64,000 nucleotides of DNA from Nitratireductor arenosus (GCF_009742725.1 NZ_WPHG01000002.1:806001-870000); one strand, 5' to 3'. Positions 41,596 to 51,648 are shown, numbered from the stretch's first letter. Notes: generated by a model not told the origin, from the letters alone. Numbers and translations: made by a program.

Positions 41596-42820
41596 GCGAG
41601 CGGAACAGGCGGCCGCGCTCGGCGATCAGCACCATGACGAGCGCCAGCACCGCGGCGAAGAAATAGCCGCCGGAAAGCGGCGTCACCGTGCCGTCGAAGG
41701 CTTGGCCGATCGCCGCGCCGGCCAGACCGCCGCCGAGCGTTTGCACGAAGCCCTGCGTGGAGGAGGCGGTTCCGGCGACGTGCCCGAGCTGTTCCAGGGC
41801 CAGCGCGTTGAAATTGGACATGATCCAGGAAAACTGGACCATGGCCACGGCGAACAGGAACAAGAACAGCCAGAAGGGCAGCGGACCGACCAGCGACAGG
41901 ACAAAAGCGAGGCCGGTCGCGGCGAGAAAGCCGAGCAGCGCGCCATGGGCGAGACGACGCATGCCGAACCGGCCGACCAGGCGCGAATTCATGAATGACG
42001 ACACCGCCATAAGCCCGGCCACGACCGCGAAATAGACCGGAAACATCGCGCCGACATCATAAAGACCGACATAGATCTGCTGGGCGGAATTGATGAAGCC
42101 GAACAGAGCCCCCAGAATGCCGGTGACGGCGATCGAGTAGCAGACCGAAAGCCGGTTGGTCACGACGATGCGGAAGCCGTCCAGGATCGAGCTTGCGGTG
42201 AAAGGGCGACGATATTCGGGCCTGAGGGTCTCGGGCAGCCGCAGCCAGGTCCATGCGGTGATGATCAGGGCCAGCACCGCCATCAACAGGAAGATGGCCC
42301 GCCATTCCGAAAACAGCATGATCAATTGGCCGGCGCCGGGGGCCAGCACCGGCACGATCATGAAGACCATGAAGACCAGCGACATCACTTCCGCCATCGC
42401 ACGGCCGCCGAACGAATCGCGCACCATCGACACCGCGATGACGCGGGTAGCCGCGGCGCCGAGGCCTTGGACGAAGCGCAAGAGCAAAAGCACGGAAAAA
42501 TTCGGAACGAAGGCGCAGGCGAAACCCGCCGCGACATAGATCACGAGGCCGACAAGCAGCGGCCCGCGGCGACCGAAACGGTCGGATACCGGGCCGAAGA
42601 CGAGCTGGGTGAGCCCGAAACCGGTGATATAGGCGGTTATGACATATTGCCGCGCATTCTCGTCGGCCACGCCGAGGCTGGCGCCGATCTGCTGCAGGCC
42701 CGGCAGCATGATGTCGATCGCCAGCGCGTTGATCGCCATCAGCGCGGCGGCCAGGGCGATGAACTCCCAACGCGGGATGGCAAGCGCGTAGGCCGGCTCT
42801 TTGGTTGCTTGCTGGTCCAT
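41579..42820 (-). CDS. MFS exporter, Bcr/CflA-like
   Basis: A 413-residue, 12-helix transporter. The motif [17 protein letters not shown] between helices 2 and 3 and [19 protein letters not shown] near helix 5 fit drug:proton antiporters. ATG at 42820 is placed nine bases after AGGA; ATG at 42826 is also possible. It is separated from grxD by a terminator, so it is probably transcribed on its own. Its 3' end overlaps ttcA in the opposite direction. Confidence 0.9.
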   Translation of the reverse strand: MDQQATKEPAYALAIPRWEFIALAAALMAINALAIDIMLPGLQQIGASLGVADENARQYVITAYITGFGLTQLVFGPVSDRFGRRGPLLVGLVIYVAAGFACAFVPNFSVLLLLRFVQGLGAAATRVIAVSMVRDSFGGRAMAEVMSLVFMVFMIVPVLAPGAGQLIMLFSEWRAIFLLMAVLALIITAWTWLRLPETLRPEYRRPFTASSILDGFRIVVTNRLSVCYSIAVTGILGALFGFINSAQQIYVGLYDVGAMFPVYFAVVAGLMAVSSFMNSRLVGRFGMRRLAHGALLGFLAATGLAFVLSLVGPLPFWLFLFLFAVAMVQFSWIMSNFNALALEQLGHVAGTASSTQGFVQTLGGGLAGAAIGQAFDGTVTPLSGGYFFAAVLALVMVLIAERGRLFRSLNPPV

Positions 42821-42846
42821 GACCATTGGTCCTGTCGGTAGGCGGA

Positions 42847-42875
42847 AACGAAAATGCGCCGGAAAACCGGCGCAT
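42847..42875 (-). terminator. Intrinsic terminator of the purL-bolA-grxD operon
   Basis: On the minus strand ATGCGCCGG, loop TTTT, CCGGCGCAT then TTTCGTTT. A perfect 9-bp stem with a T-rich tail, about 60 bases past the grxD stop. Confidence 0.85.
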
Positions 42876-42933
42876 GAGGCATTGCCTGTCGCGACCGTCC
42901 GGCGCGCCGAACGGTCATGCATGGAAGACGGGG

Positions 42934-43269
42934 TCAGGCGGCGCCCTTCACCGAGACGCCTTTTTCGCCGAAGAAGGGCTGAAGTTCACCGGCCTGGAAC
43001 ATCTCGCGAATGATGTCGCAGCCGCCGACGAACTCGCCCTTGACGTAGAGCTGCGGAATCGTCGGCCAGCTGGAGAATTCCTTGATCCCTTGGCGCAGTT
43101 CGTCGGAGGTCAGCACATCGACGCCTTTGTAGTCGACACCGAGATAGTCGAGAATCTGAACGACCTGACCGGAAAAGCCGCACTGCGGAAATCCCGGCGT
43201 GCCCTTCATGAACACGACGACGTCGTTGGCTTTCACTTCATTGCTGATGAATTCATTGATGGCGGTCAT
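42934..43269 (-). CDS. grxD: Monothiol glutaredoxin (Grx4 type)
   Basis: A 111-residue CGFS glutaredoxin. The active site [10 protein letters not shown] places Cys30 as the glutathione-bound Fe-S ligand; [28 protein letters not shown] and the GSH-binding residues are conserved. It carries [2Fe-2S] clusters with glutathione and pairs with BolA, whose gene is just upstream in the operon. The 161 bases between bolA and grxD hold no gene I can see. Confidence 0.96.
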   Translation of the reverse strand: MTAINEFISNEVKANDVVVFMKGTPGFPQCGFSGQVVQILDYLGVDYKGVDVLTSDELRQGIKEFSSWPTIPQLYVKGEFVGGCDIIREMFQAGELQPFFGEKGVSVKGAA

Positions 43270-43430
43270 TGCTTATCCTTTCTCGGCCGGGGGCAAGGCC
43301 CGGCGAAATCACGTGCTTTGCCCTATCTATTGCACAAATCGGCCCTTCGCAATCGCGGCCTGTCAGGAGTGGCGCTTGCGCCGCCGAGCCGTCCCCGGCC
43401 ACGATCCGGCCCGGCGATGACGAGCCGCGT

Positions 43431-43664
43431 TCAGTCCGGGGCGCTGGTCTGCAAGGCGAGCGCATGCAGAACGCCGCCCATTTTGCCCTTCAACGCCTCG
43501 TAGACCATCTGGTGCTGCTGAACCCGGCTTCTGCCGCGGAAACTCTCCGCCACCACTTCGGCGGCGTAATGGTCGCCGTCACCGGCAAGATCGCGGATCG
43601 TCACCTGGGCGTCCGGAATCGCCTCCTGGATCATGCGTCGGATTTCGTTCGCATCCATGGCCAT
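43431..43664 (-). CDS. BolA family protein
   Basis: A 77-residue BolA/IbaG-type protein. The class II KH-like core DGDHYAAEVVAESFRGRSRVQQHQMVYEALKG contains the conserved His that shares an Fe-S cluster with GrxD. ATG at 43658 is a possible later start. It begins 10 bases after purL ends, so purL, bolA and grxD form an operon. Confidence 0.93.
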   Translation of the reverse strand: MAMDANEIRRMIQEAIPDAQVTIRDLAGDGDHYAAEVVAESFRGRSRVQQHQMVYEALKGKMGGVLHALALQTSAPD

Positions 43665-43674
43665 GGCAAGAACC

Positions 43675-45897
43675 TCAGTCGGCGCCGTTCATGAAACGTG
43701 GAAACCACGATTCGTGGGTGGTCTTCAATTGCTGTACGGATATGGCACGCGTGCCGCCCAGTTTCAATTCGCCGCCGCCGGTCATGCCGATGCGAACCGC
43801 GGCGACCCGCGCGCCAGGCAGGCGTTCGGCGAAGAAACGATCGGTCTCGGCGGCCGGTATCGTCATCAGATAACGGCCCTGGTCCTCGCCGAACAGGGCG
43901 GGCAGGGCGGCGATGCCGCCGGGAAGATCGATACGCGCGCCGATGCCCGACGCGATCGCCATTTCCGCCAATCCGAGCGCCAGGCCGCCGTCGGAGAGGT
44001 CGTGCACCGCCGTGGCGAGCCCGTCGGCGATCAAGCCGCGCACGAAGGCGCCGACCCGTCTTTCGTGGGCAAGGTCGACCGGCGGCGGCGGACCGTCGAG
44101 GCGGCCGCAGACGTCGCGCAGGAAAACCGACTGGCCGAGATGCGTGCCCCATTCGGCCGGCGCGCCGATCAACAAGATGGTGTCGCCTTCGCCGGCAAAG
44201 GCGATGCGCGCCATTTTCTGCCAGTCGCGGATCAGGCCGACGCCGCCGATCGTCGGTGTCGGCAGGATGGCCTGGCCGTTGGTCTCGTTGTAGAGCGAGA
44301 CATTGCCCGACACGATCGGGAAAGCGAGTTCGCGGCAGGCCTCGCCGATGCCCTGAACGGCGCGCACGAACTGCCCCATAATGTCGGGGCGCTCGGGATT
44401 GCCGAAATTCAGATTGTCGGTCGCCGCCAGCGGCTCCGCGCCGACGGCGGTCAGGTTGCGCCAGCATTCGGCCACCGCCTGCTTGCCGCCCTCGAAGGGG
44501 TCGGCCTCGCAATAGCGCGGCGTGACATCGCAGGAAAAGGCGAGCGCCTTGTGCGCGCTGCCCTCGACGCGAACCACGCCGGCATCGCCGCCCGGCAATT
44601 GCAGCGAATTGCCCTGGATCAGCGTGTCGTATTGCTCCCACACCCAGCGCCGGCTCGACTGGTCGGGCGAGGCCAGCAGGGTCAGGAGCGCATCTGCGAC
44701 GTCGACGGCGGGCACGGCATCGTCCGACAGCGGCTTCGGCGCGGCCGGCGCCGTCCACGGCCGGTCATATTCGGGCGCCTCGTCGCCGAGTTCCTTGATC
44801 GGCAGGTCAGCGACCTGTTCGCCCTGGTGCATGACACGGAAACGCAGATCGTCGGTCGTGGTGCCGACGATCGCGAAATCGAGCCCCCATTTGCGGAAAA
44901 TCGCCTCGGCCTCTTCTTCCTTTTCCGGCCTGAGCACCATGAGCATGCGCTCCTGGCTTTCCGACAACATCATCTCATAGGCCGACATGGCGTCCTCGCG
45001 AACCGGAACGCGGTCGAGATCGAGCAGGATGCCGAGATCGCCCTTGGCGCCCATTTCGACGGCCGAGCAGGTCAGGCCGGCCGCGCCCATGTCCTGGATG
45101 GCAATCACCGCGCCCGAACCCATCAGTTCCAGACAGGCTTCCAGCAGGCATTTTTCGGTGAACGGATCGCCGACCTGGACCGTTGGGCGCTTTTCCTCGA
45201 TCGCGTCGTCGAACTCGGCCGAGGCCATGGTGGCGCCGCCGACACCGTCGCGGCCGGTCTTGGCGCCGAGATAGACCACCGGCAGGCCGACGCCTTCGGC
45301 CTTGGAGTAGAAAATCGCGTCCGATTTGGCCAACCCGGCGGCGAAGGCGTTGACCAGGCAATTGCCGTTGTAGCGGGCGTCGAACTCGACCTCGCCGCCG
45401 ACCGTGGGTACGCCGAAGGAATTGCCGTAACCGCCGACGCCGGCCACCACGCCGGCGACCAGATGGCGCGTCTTGGGATGGCTAGGCGCGCCGAAGCGCA
45501 GCGCGTTCATGGCAGCGACCGGGCGCGCGCCCATGGTGAAAACGTCGCGCAAAATGCCGCCGACACCTGTCGCCGCGCCCTGATAGGGCTCGATATAGGA
45601 GGGATGGTTGTGGCTCTCCATCTTGAAGACGACGCAGTCGCCGTCATCGATATCCACCACACCGGCGTTTTCGCCCGGCCCCTGAATGACACGCGGCCCG
45701 TCGGTCGGCAGGGTGCGCAGCCATTTCTTGGAGGATTTATACGAGCAGTGCTCGTTCCACATCGCCGAAAAAATGCCGAGCTCGGTGAAGCTCGGTTCGC
45801 GACCGATCAGGTCGAGGATGCGCCGATATTCCTCCGGCTTGAGACCGTGGGCGGCCACGAGCTCGGGCGTGATCGGGATGGTGTTGGGAATTGTCAT
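43675..45897 (-). CDS. purL: Phosphoribosylformylglycinamidine synthase subunit II
   Basis: A 740-residue small-type PurL, the ATP-dependent synthase part of the FGAM step in purine synthesis. It needs glutaminase PurQ and the adaptor PurS, both coded at 50.6-51.6 kb. Diagnostic blocks are [47 protein letters not shown] and [16 protein letters not shown]-like [16 protein letters not shown]. It leads the operon with bolA and grxD. Length is normal for this class. Confidence 0.97.
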   Translation of the reverse strand: MTIPNTIPITPELVAAHGLKPEEYRRILDLIGREPSFTELGIFSAMWNEHCSYKSSKKWLRTLPTDGPRVIQGPGENAGVVDIDDGDCVVFKMESHNHPSYIEPYQGAATGVGGILRDVFTMGARPVAAMNALRFGAPSHPKTRHLVAGVVAGVGGYGNSFGVPTVGGEVEFDARYNGNCLVNAFAAGLAKSDAIFYSKAEGVGLPVVYLGAKTGRDGVGGATMASAEFDDAIEEKRPTVQVGDPFTEKCLLEACLELMGSGAVIAIQDMGAAGLTCSAVEMGAKGDLGILLDLDRVPVREDAMSAYEMMLSESQERMLMVLRPEKEEEAEAIFRKWGLDFAIVGTTTDDLRFRVMHQGEQVADLPIKELGDEAPEYDRPWTAPAAPKPLSDDAVPAVDVADALLTLLASPDQSSRRWVWEQYDTLIQGNSLQLPGGDAGVVRVEGSAHKALAFSCDVTPRYCEADPFEGGKQAVAECWRNLTAVGAEPLAATDNLNFGNPERPDIMGQFVRAVQGIGEACRELAFPIVSGNVSLYNETNGQAILPTPTIGGVGLIRDWQKMARIAFAGEGDTILLIGAPAEWGTHLGQSVFLRDVCGRLDGPPPPVDLAHERRVGAFVRGLIADGLATAVHDLSDGGLALGLAEMAIASGIGARIDLPGGIAALPALFGEDQGRYLMTIPAAETDRFFAERLPGARVAAVRIGMTGGGELKLGGTRAISVQQLKTTHESWFPRFMNGAD

Positions 45898-45960
45898 GAA
45901 CGCGTGTTTCGCAAAGCCGTTTGGTCAGGCTCCCTTAGCGCAAGCGCGTCGGGCATGACA

Positions 45961-45990
45961 CCGCAAAAAGCGAAAAATCCGCGCGGCGGA
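45961..45990 (-). terminator. Intrinsic terminator of the MocR gene
   Basis: On the minus strand TCCGC, loop CGC, GCGGA then TTTTTCGCTTTTT, directly after the MocR stop. The stem is short but the double T-tract is strong. Confidence 0.65.
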
Positions 45991-46005
45991 CCAGCCTTCC
46001 ACGGC

Positions 46006-47418
46006 TCAGCCGAAACTGTCGTAGCCGGCGACCCCGCCTTCCAGGAGCTGGCGCAGGATCTGGAACCCCGAGCGCACCGCGTCCCGCGTGGGCGGAACCG
46101 AAAAGCCGACCCGGACGCGATGGTGAACCTTGTCGGTGCGGGCGGGTTTGTATTCGTCCTCGTCGTCGATCAGCACGCCTTCATTGGCGGCCGCCTTCTT
46201 GAAGGTTCCAGAATGCCATGGCTCGGGCAGCTTCAGCCACAAGAACGGCGCGCGCGGATGGGAGGTGAAATCGAAGCCCGACAGGATCGTGCGCGCCAGC
46301 TTCTCGCGCGCCTCGATTTCGGCGCGGACGCGGGCGCGGATCGCGTCGGCCTCGCCCGACAGCACCAGTTGCGCGGCCAGTTCTGCGAGTAAGAAGGGTT
46401 TGCCGCCGGTCAACATCTTGTAGGCCATCTGAACGCGCGGCGCGAAATGCGGCGGGCAGGCGACCCAGCCGCCGCGAATGCCGGCGGCGACCGTCTTCGA
46501 CATGGAACCGATGTGAAACGTCCGCTCCGGCGCCAGCGTGACCAGCGGCGTCGGCGGCTGCTCGAGCAGCGCGCCGTAGATCGCGTCCTCGATCAGCCAG
46601 ACATTGTGCTTGCGGGCAATCTCGACGATGGCGCGTTTGCGCGCCTCGCTCAGCGTCGTCAGCGTTGGGTTCTGCAGCGCCGACATCAGAAAGGCGAGCT
46701 TGGGGTGCTGTTGGGCGCACAGTCTTTCGAATTCCTCCGGAACCGGGCCGCCGGCGTCGGCCGGGATCGCCACCGGACGGCGGCCGATCAGATTGGCGCT
46801 GCGCGCGATCGAGGAATAAGTCAGGTGCTCGAACACGATCCGGTCGCCCGGCGCGGTGATCGAGGCGATGACGGCAAGGATGCCGGCGTGGCCGCCGAGC
46901 GCCGGAACGATCGTGTCTTCGGCCGGTCGCCAGCCGGCATGGGCGAGCCAGCGGCTTCCCGCCTCCAGCCAGGCGGGGCAGGGCGCGCGCACATAGTCGA
47001 GGTTTTCCTCATAACGCTCGCGCCCGAGGCGCACGATCAGATCGCCAATCGCCCGGTCCTGGTCGACATCGGGGGCCGCGGTCGAATCCATGCGTGTCAT
47101 GCCGGGCGCGGACGGCGCGCGGGTGCCGCCGAAAAACGCGGCGTTCGCGACCGGGGTGCCCGTATCGGCGCCGGACTGGCCAAGCACGAAGGTGCCGCGC
47201 CCCACTTCGCCGGAAACCAGCCCGCGTTCGCGTACCAACGCATAGGCCCGGCCGACCGTGCCGACGGTGACGCCGATATCGAAGGCGAGATTGCGTTGCG
47301 GCGGCAGCTTCGCACCGGCGGGAAGGGTGCCGGCGGCGATGTCGGCCTCGATCCGGTCGGCCAGGCGCATATAAAGCGGCGCCGCGCCGTCATCGAGGTT
47401 CGGGAGCCAATTTGTCAT
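46006..47418 (-). CDS. MocR-type regulator (GntR helix-turn-helix fused to aminotransferase domain)
   Basis: A 470-residue protein. Residues about 12-80 are a GntR winged helix (LYMRLADRIEADIAAGTLPAGAKLPPQRNLAFDIGVTVGTVGRAYALVRERGLV). Residues about 110-470 are a fold-type I aminotransferase domain with the PLP Lys in IGSMSKTVAAGIRGGW. MocR proteins sense PLP or an amino-compound through that domain. It is divergent from the DUF1127 gene, with a perfect palindrome six bases before its ATG. The regulated pathway is not obvious. Confidence 0.92.
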   Translation of the reverse strand: MTNWLPNLDDGAAPLYMRLADRIEADIAAGTLPAGAKLPPQRNLAFDIGVTVGTVGRAYALVRERGLVSGEVGRGTFVLGQSGADTGTPVANAAFFGGTRAPSAPGMTRMDSTAAPDVDQDRAIGDLIVRLGRERYEENLDYVRAPCPAWLEAGSRWLAHAGWRPAEDTIVPALGGHAGILAVIASITAPGDRIVFEHLTYSSIARSANLIGRRPVAIPADAGGPVPEEFERLCAQQHPKLAFLMSALQNPTLTTLSEARKRAIVEIARKHNVWLIEDAIYGALLEQPPTPLVTLAPERTFHIGSMSKTVAAGIRGGWVACPPHFAPRVQMAYKMLTGGKPFLLAELAAQLVLSGEADAIRARVRAEIEAREKLARTILSGFDFTSHPRAPFLWLKLPEPWHSGTFKKAAANEGVLIDDEDEYKPARTDKVHHRVRVGFSVPPTRDAVRSGFQILRQLLEGGVAGYDSFG

Positions 47419-47423
47419 GGTGT

Positions 47424-47437
47424 CAATATTAATATTG
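47424..47437. promoter_or_regulatory. Perfect palindrome between MocR and DUF1127 genes
   Basis: CAATATTAATATTG is its own reverse complement; the two outer pairs beyond the next base also match. It is strongly AT-rich in a GC-rich genome and lies six bases before the MocR ATG, a good place for autoregulation. Confidence 0.65.
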
Positions 47438-47507
47438 TCATCCCAGATGAGTCAATTCAGAAACGCGCTCCGGGAGGCTTGTTGCGGCAAACCCTGAGGA
47501 GGCACCA

Positions 47508-47756
47508 ATGAAGGGTGCAATTGATACAATCAAGGTCGACAGTCTGCATTGGACCGGCGCGGTCCGGCGTTACCGGGCCGATTACGTGCGGCGCATCACC
47601 GTCAGGCTTGTCTCGATGTGGTTGCGTCTCGATCGGCTGGCGGAGCGGCAGCGCAGCCGCCGCGCGCTGCGTGACCTCACGGTCGAGCAATTGCGCGACA
47701 TCGGTCTGAGCGAGCAGCAGGCCCGGCGCGAAAGCGGCCGCCATTTCTGGGACTGA
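47508..47756 (+). CDS. DUF1127 domain protein
   Basis: An 82-residue Arg-rich protein ending with the DUF1127 domain (LAERQRSRRALRDLTVEQLRDIGLSEQQARRES). Small DUF1127 proteins in alphaproteobacteria bind RNA and affect phosphate or carbon metabolism. The first 45 residues form a basic extension. GAGGAGGC lies upstream of ATG (CTGAGGAGGCACCAATG). Its position opposite a MocR gene recurs in rhizobia from memory, so it is a likely target. Confidence 0.9.
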   Translation: MKGAIDTIKVDSLHWTGAVRRYRADYVRRITVRLVSMWLRLDRLAERQRSRRALRDLTVEQLRDIGLSEQQARRESGRHFWD

Positions 47757-47828
47757 TCCCGTCGGTTTGCGGCGAGGGGGCGTCTGTCGCTCCCTCGCGC
47801 GGCCGGCCTTGCCAGGCCGCAACGCGCT

Positions 47829-48326
47829 TCAGGCGCACGCCTTCGATCCGGCGGTCCAGCGCCGCAGGTCCGCGGCGGCGCGGTTGCCGAGTTTGTCGCC
47901 CATCAGCGGCCCGAAGGCGTCGACCTTGGCCGGGTCGCCTTCGGCCTGGACGACCAGGAGCGGGCGCGCCTCGGGATTGCGCGCTGGCACCAGCAGGATA
48001 CGCGGGCGTCCGGAAAACGAGTTCAGCTCGTCGGCCATCCGATAGGGCTTGAAGGCCGGGTCGCGGCTGGCGAACCAGCACGATTGTACGGCCAGCGCGA
48101 TATGTTCCATGGTCTTGAGCGCGGCCGACTTGCCTGGCGCCGACATCGAACCGGGCCCCGACGGACCGGCCTGGCAACCGGCGGCGAGAAGCGAGAGGCC
48201 AAGCACCGACAGGCCCAGCACGGTGGCCGGTGAAGGGCGCTCGCGGCGGCATTGATCGCGCCGAAACCGGCCAAAGGCCGGATCCTGGCCGACCTGGCCC
48301 TTTTCATCCGGACGATTTTGCCACAT
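47829..48326 (-). CDS. Putative lipoprotein of unknown function
   Basis: I do not recognise the family. The 165-residue frame contains a hydrophobic stretch and lipobox (LSVLGLSLLAAGC, Cys at about 51), so the mature protein should be a lipoprotein. The mature part has AALKTMEHIALAVQSCWFASRDPAF and LLVPARNPEARPLLVVQAEGD segments. The long N-terminal region before the signal is unusual; a GTG start at 48221 would give a normal signal peptide. A stop-proximal cysteine could form a disulfide with the other Cys. Confidence 0.6.
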   Translation of the reverse strand: MWQNRPDEKGQVGQDPAFGRFRRDQCRRERPSPATVLGLSVLGLSLLAAGCQAGPSGPGSMSAPGKSAALKTMEHIALAVQSCWFASRDPAFKPYRMADELNSFSGRPRILLVPARNPEARPLLVVQAEGDPAKVDAFGPLMGDKLGNRAAADLRRWTAGSKACA

Positions 48327-48514
48327 TGCGCATCATTCCCATATTGTTGGACGGCTGCGTCAGCGCCGCGCCGAATCCGGCTTCTATCGGCGCGACCATG
48401 CACCAAACCGATCGGCCGCGAAAGCGCATGAGGACGCGGCCCTCCTCGACCGTCTTGACACCGTCCCGGCCCGTTGGGTTATGACGGATTGTTGAATGGG
48501 GGCGTTCGTGGGCG

Positions 48515-49843
48515 ATGGCTCATAGCGAGGTTTGCGTCATAGGCGCCGGTCCGTGCGGTCTGACGACGGTCAAGAACCTGGTTCAGGCTGGGATTGCCGA
48601 CATAAAGTGCCATGAAGCGCAGCGCGAAATCGGCGGCATCTGGGCCTACAGTCCCGATCCGGCGCGTGTCAGCGTCTATGACGCCGCGCATACGATCTCG
48701 TCCAAGCAACTGTCTCAGTTCCGCGATTTCCCGATGCCGGACGCCTATCCGGACTTTCCCTCGCACCGCCAGGTGCTTGCCTATATGCGTGCCTACGCCG
48801 AGCATTTCGCTTTGGAGCGGCATATCGGTCTCGGCTCGCGCGTGACGCGGGCGCGGCGCGGTACGGACGGGGGTTGGGTGATCGAGGGCGAGGATCGGAA
48901 CGGCCCGTTCCGTGATACCGCAAGCCATCTGATCGTCTGCTCGGGCCATCACCGCGAGGCGGAGATGCCGCAAAACACGGCGGATTTTTCAGGAAACCGC
49001 ATCCATTCGGCCGCGTTTCGGACGACGGAGGCCTATAAGGGAAAGCGGGTGCTGGTGGTGGGCGGCGGAAACTCGGCCTGCGACATCGCCGCAGCACTGG
49101 CCCGCGTGGCGGCCCATGTCAGCCTCAGCATGCGCAGCCCGCAACATATCATCCCGAAGCTGATGTTCGGCCGCCCGGTGGACACGCAATATGCCAAGCT
49201 GCAACGCTTTCCGGCTTTCCTGCGGCGGCTGTTCGTCGCCTTCGGCCTGCGGCTCACAGTCGGTCCCTACCGCAAATACGGCTTGGCCGAGCCGGAAGCC
49301 TCGCCGGTCGGCATGCACCCCACGCTCAACAGCGACATTCTCGATCAGTTTCGTCATGGCCGCGTGACGCCGCGCCCCGACGTCGCCGGTGCCGACGGCG
49401 AGATCGTGCGTTTCGTCGACGGGGCTGCCGAGCGGTTCGACGCGATCGTTCACGCGACCGGCTACCGGATCGACTTTCCGTTTTTCGAGGACGGCTTTTG
49501 CGACTGGTCGAATACGCTCGAGGTACCGCTTTACCTAAAAATCCTGCCGGAGGACGTCGACAATCTCTACTTCGTCGGTCTTATTCAACCGATAGGGTGC
49601 ATCTGGGCGCTCGCCGACCGCCAGGCCGAACTGGTCGCCGAAAAGATTGCCGGCCGCTGGCGTCCGCCCGCCGATCTAGGCCGGCGTATCCGCGACGAAA
49701 TCGCCCGCGATCGGCGGCGCTTCGTCAATAGCCGCCGTCATGCGATCGAGGTCGATTTCCACGAATACAAGCGTGAGATCGGCCGGGCTATCGGCCCAAC
49801 GCGCCCGCAGGCCGAGAACCGGCGTCCTGTCGCTGCGCCCTGA
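48515..49843 (+). CDS. Flavin-containing monooxygenase
   Basis: A 442-residue class B FMO. The FAD loop GAGPCG is at residues 10-15, the NADPH loop is VVGGGNSACDIAAALA, and FSGNRIHSAAF matches the FMO signature FxGxxxHxxx(Y/F) exactly. Such enzymes oxygenate soft nitrogen or sulfur atoms, for example trimethylamine or thioethers. A later ATGYRIDFPF block fits the family. Its 3' end overlaps the convergent hydrolase gene by 56 bases. Substrate unknown. Confidence 0.93.
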   Translation: MAHSEVCVIGAGPCGLTTVKNLVQAGIADIKCHEAQREIGGIWAYSPDPARVSVYDAAHTISSKQLSQFRDFPMPDAYPDFPSHRQVLAYMRAYAEHFALERHIGLGSRVTRARRGTDGGWVIEGEDRNGPFRDTASHLIVCSGHHREAEMPQNTADFSGNRIHSAAFRTTEAYKGKRVLVVGGGNSACDIAAALARVAAHVSLSMRSPQHIIPKLMFGRPVDTQYAKLQRFPAFLRRLFVAFGLRLTVGPYRKYGLAEPEASPVGMHPTLNSDILDQFRHGRVTPRPDVAGADGEIVRFVDGAAERFDAIVHATGYRIDFPFFEDGFCDWSNTLEVPLYLKILPEDVDNLYFVGLIQPIGCIWALADRQAELVAEKIAGRWRPPADLGRRIRDEIARDRRRFVNSRRHAIEVDFHEYKREIGRAIGPTRPQAENRRPVAAP

Positions 49844-50537
49844 GTGTTCGAGAGCGCGAATTTCCGGCGGGTTGTCGCGCGACACGCAGGATGGCGCCCA
49901 AGATCTCGGCCTTGATCTTCTGGTTCACGGTCATGGTCCAATGGCCGGTCGCTAGGCCCTCGATATCGGTCCGGTCGCGAATGTCGATATTGACGACCCG
50001 CGCCGCCGCGCCGCCGCCGGCGAGTTCAGAGCCGATGGCGTTGGCCGACAGGTAATAGTTGATGTAGCGGCGCACATTGGGCGAGATCGGGCCGTCGCGG
50101 GTCGGATCGACGGTGATGACGAGATCGACCTTGATGCCATCCTGCGCGAGCAGCGCGGCGACCTGGAGGGCGGCGTTCCCGCCGAAGGAATGGCCGACGA
50201 GAATGACCGGCAGGCCGGGCGCGGCCTTGTGGCTGCGCACGATGTCGCCGCGCACGGCGGGGCCGCTCAGATGCCCATATGTCTGGGCCCTGACACCACG
50301 TGCATTGAGGCGTGCCGCCATGTCGTCGAGGCCGGTCGAGAAAATGCCCATGAAGCCGCGGACGAAATAGACCTGCGCGGCATCGTGGTCGCGCGCCCGG
50401 GCGCCCTGCACCCACGTCATCATGGCGAGGCTGGCGAGTATCAATCCCGCAAACAGCGGCGCAAGGCGCACGATGGTCGCCTTGCGACCGGGTGCTTTGC
50501 CGGGAAGCCGGTTCGTCACGCTTGGTTGCGGAGCCAT
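49788..50537 (-). CDS. Exported alpha/beta-hydrolase fold protein
   Basis: A 249-residue protein. A hydrophobic segment near residues 24-41 (LAPLFAGLILASLAMMTWV) serves as signal or anchor. The hydrolase domain has the nucleophile elbow VGHSFGGNAAL with Ser, and a following VDLVITVDPTRDGP segment that fits the acid. The final His is likely in ATGHWTMTVNQ. The last 30 residues are basic and overlap the FMO gene on the other strand. A lipase or thioesterase-like role outside the cytoplasm is possible. It follows purQ by about 50 bases. Confidence 0.75.
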   Translation of the reverse strand: MAPQPSVTNRLPGKAPGRKATIVRLAPLFAGLILASLAMMTWVQGARARDHDAAQVYFVRGFMGIFSTGLDDMAARLNARGVRAQTYGHLSGPAVRGDIVRSHKAAPGLPVILVGHSFGGNAALQVAALLAQDGIKVDLVITVDPTRDGPISPNVRRYINYYLSANAIGSELAGGGAAARVVNIDIRDRTDIEGLATGHWTMTVNQKIKAEILGAILRVARQPAGNSRSRTLRAQRQDAGSRPAGALGR

Positions 50538-50587
50538 GGCCGGGGTCGTTCCCCTCTCCAGGTTACAGGCGCTATCGCCGGCGGGCT

Positions 50588-51259
50588 TCAGGCGGCCTCG
50601 CATCGTAGCGCGCTTTCAAACAGGGCGCGGCCGTCGGTTCCGCCATGGGCCGCCTCGATCAGGTTTTCGGGATGCGGCATCAGGCCGAGCACGTTGCCGG
50701 CCCCGTTGACGATGCCGGCGATGTCGTTGAGCGAACCGTTGGGATTTGTGCCTTGCGCATAGCGAAACACGACGCGGCCATCGCCTTCGATGCGCGACAG
50801 CGTCTCGGCATCGGTAAAATAATTGCCGTCATGATGGGCGACGGGACAGCGGATGACCTGGCCGTGCCGGTAACCACGCGTGAAAACAGTGTCCGGATTG
50901 GCGACTTCGAGCATGACCTCGCGGCAGACGAATTTGAGCGAGGCGTTGCGCATCAGTACGCCGGGCAGCAGGCCGGCTTCCAAGAGGATCTGAAAACCGT
51001 TGCACACACCGATCACCCGCACGCCCTGTTCGGCCCTTTTCGCCACCGCGCGCATGACCGGCATCCGTGCCGCGATCGCACCGCAACGCAGATAGTCGCC
51101 GTAGGAAAACCCGCCCGGAATGACGATCAGGTCGACATCGGGAATTTCGGTATCCGTCTGCCACACGGTGGCGGGCGGCCTGCCGCCGATCTTGGTCAGG
51201 GCCGCGATCATGTCGCGGTCGCGGTTGAGGCCAGGAAGCAGTACGACGGCGGATTTCAT
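50588..51259 (-). CDS. purQ: Phosphoribosylformylglycinamidine synthase subunit I (glutaminase)
   Basis: A 223-residue class I amidotransferase that supplies ammonia to PurL. The nucleophile is the Cys in [17 protein letters not shown]; the His-Glu pair is in [29 protein letters not shown] is also typical. Its ATG overlaps the stop of a 29-codon ORF (ATGA), which in turn overlaps purS. Confidence 0.97.
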   Translation of the reverse strand: MKSAVVLLPGLNRDRDMIAALTKIGGRPPATVWQTDTEIPDVDLIVIPGGFSYGDYLRCGAIAARMPVMRAVAKRAEQGVRVIGVCNGFQILLEAGLLPGVLMRNASLKFVCREVMLEVANPDTVFTRGYRHGQVIRCPVAHHDGNYFTDAETLSRIEGDGRVVFRYAQGTNPNGSLNDIAGIVNGAGNVLGLMPHPENLIEAAHGGTDGRALFESALRCEAA

Positions 51260-51345
51260 CGTTCCTTCTCCGAGGCGTCGGGCAATGGCGCCAGCGGCGG
51301 CGTGGCGTGGCGCAGATCCTCGTCGAGCCGAAGCGCCCGCGCCAT
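51256..51345 (-). CDS. Candidate 29-residue smORF between purS and purQ
   Basis: An ORF starting ATG at 51345 and ending TGA at 51258-51256, encoding [10 protein letters not shown] then a Pro/Ala-rich middle ([12 protein letters not shown]) and a SEKER end. Its ATG shares a base with the purS stop (TGATG), and its stop overlaps the purQ start (ATGA). Such double coupling is the pattern of a translated gene rather than a spacer. Without it, ribosomes leaving purS would have to cross 85 bases to reach purQ. It also carries GAGAAGGA that can serve as the purQ ribosome binding site. Too short for a family call. Confidence 0.6.
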   Translation of the reverse strand: MARALRLDEDLRHATPPLAPLPDASEKER

Positions 51346-51587
51346 CACGCGATCTCCACCGCGTAGTTCTCGATCACGGTGTTGGCGAGCAGCTTTTCGC
51401 ACATCGCCTTGAGATCGGCCTCGGCCTTTGCCCTGTCGGCGCTGTTCAGTTCGAGATCGAACACCTTGCCCTGGCGCACATGGCCGACACCGGAAAAGCC
51501 GAGCGTCCCGAGCGCGCCCTCGATCGCCTTGCCCTGCGGGTCGAGCACACCGTTCTTGAGCGTTACGGTGACGCGGGCTTTTATCAT
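51345..51587 (-). CDS. purS: Phosphoribosylformylglycinamidine synthase subunit PurS
   Basis: An 80-residue adaptor that joins PurQ to PurL for ammonia transfer. The start [45 protein letters not shown] and the ending [17 protein letters not shown] are diagnostic. Its stop overlaps the smORF start by one base. Confidence 0.96.
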   Translation of the reverse strand: MIKARVTVTLKNGVLDPQGKAIEGALGTLGFSGVGHVRQGKVFDLELNSADRAKAEADLKAMCEKLLANTVIENYAVEIA

Positions 51588-51648
51588 CGTCGGTCTGTCT
51601 CCAGGTGGCCGCCGGCGCGGTCGGCGACCACGGCGGCGGAAATGCCGG

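Noticed and set aside
43633-46392. Very long open frame (919 codons) antisense to purL
   Set aside because: It runs opposite a complete, motif-intact purL. Its sequence is Arg/Gly/Ala-rich with no domains, the normal artefact of GC-rich codon use on the opposite strand.
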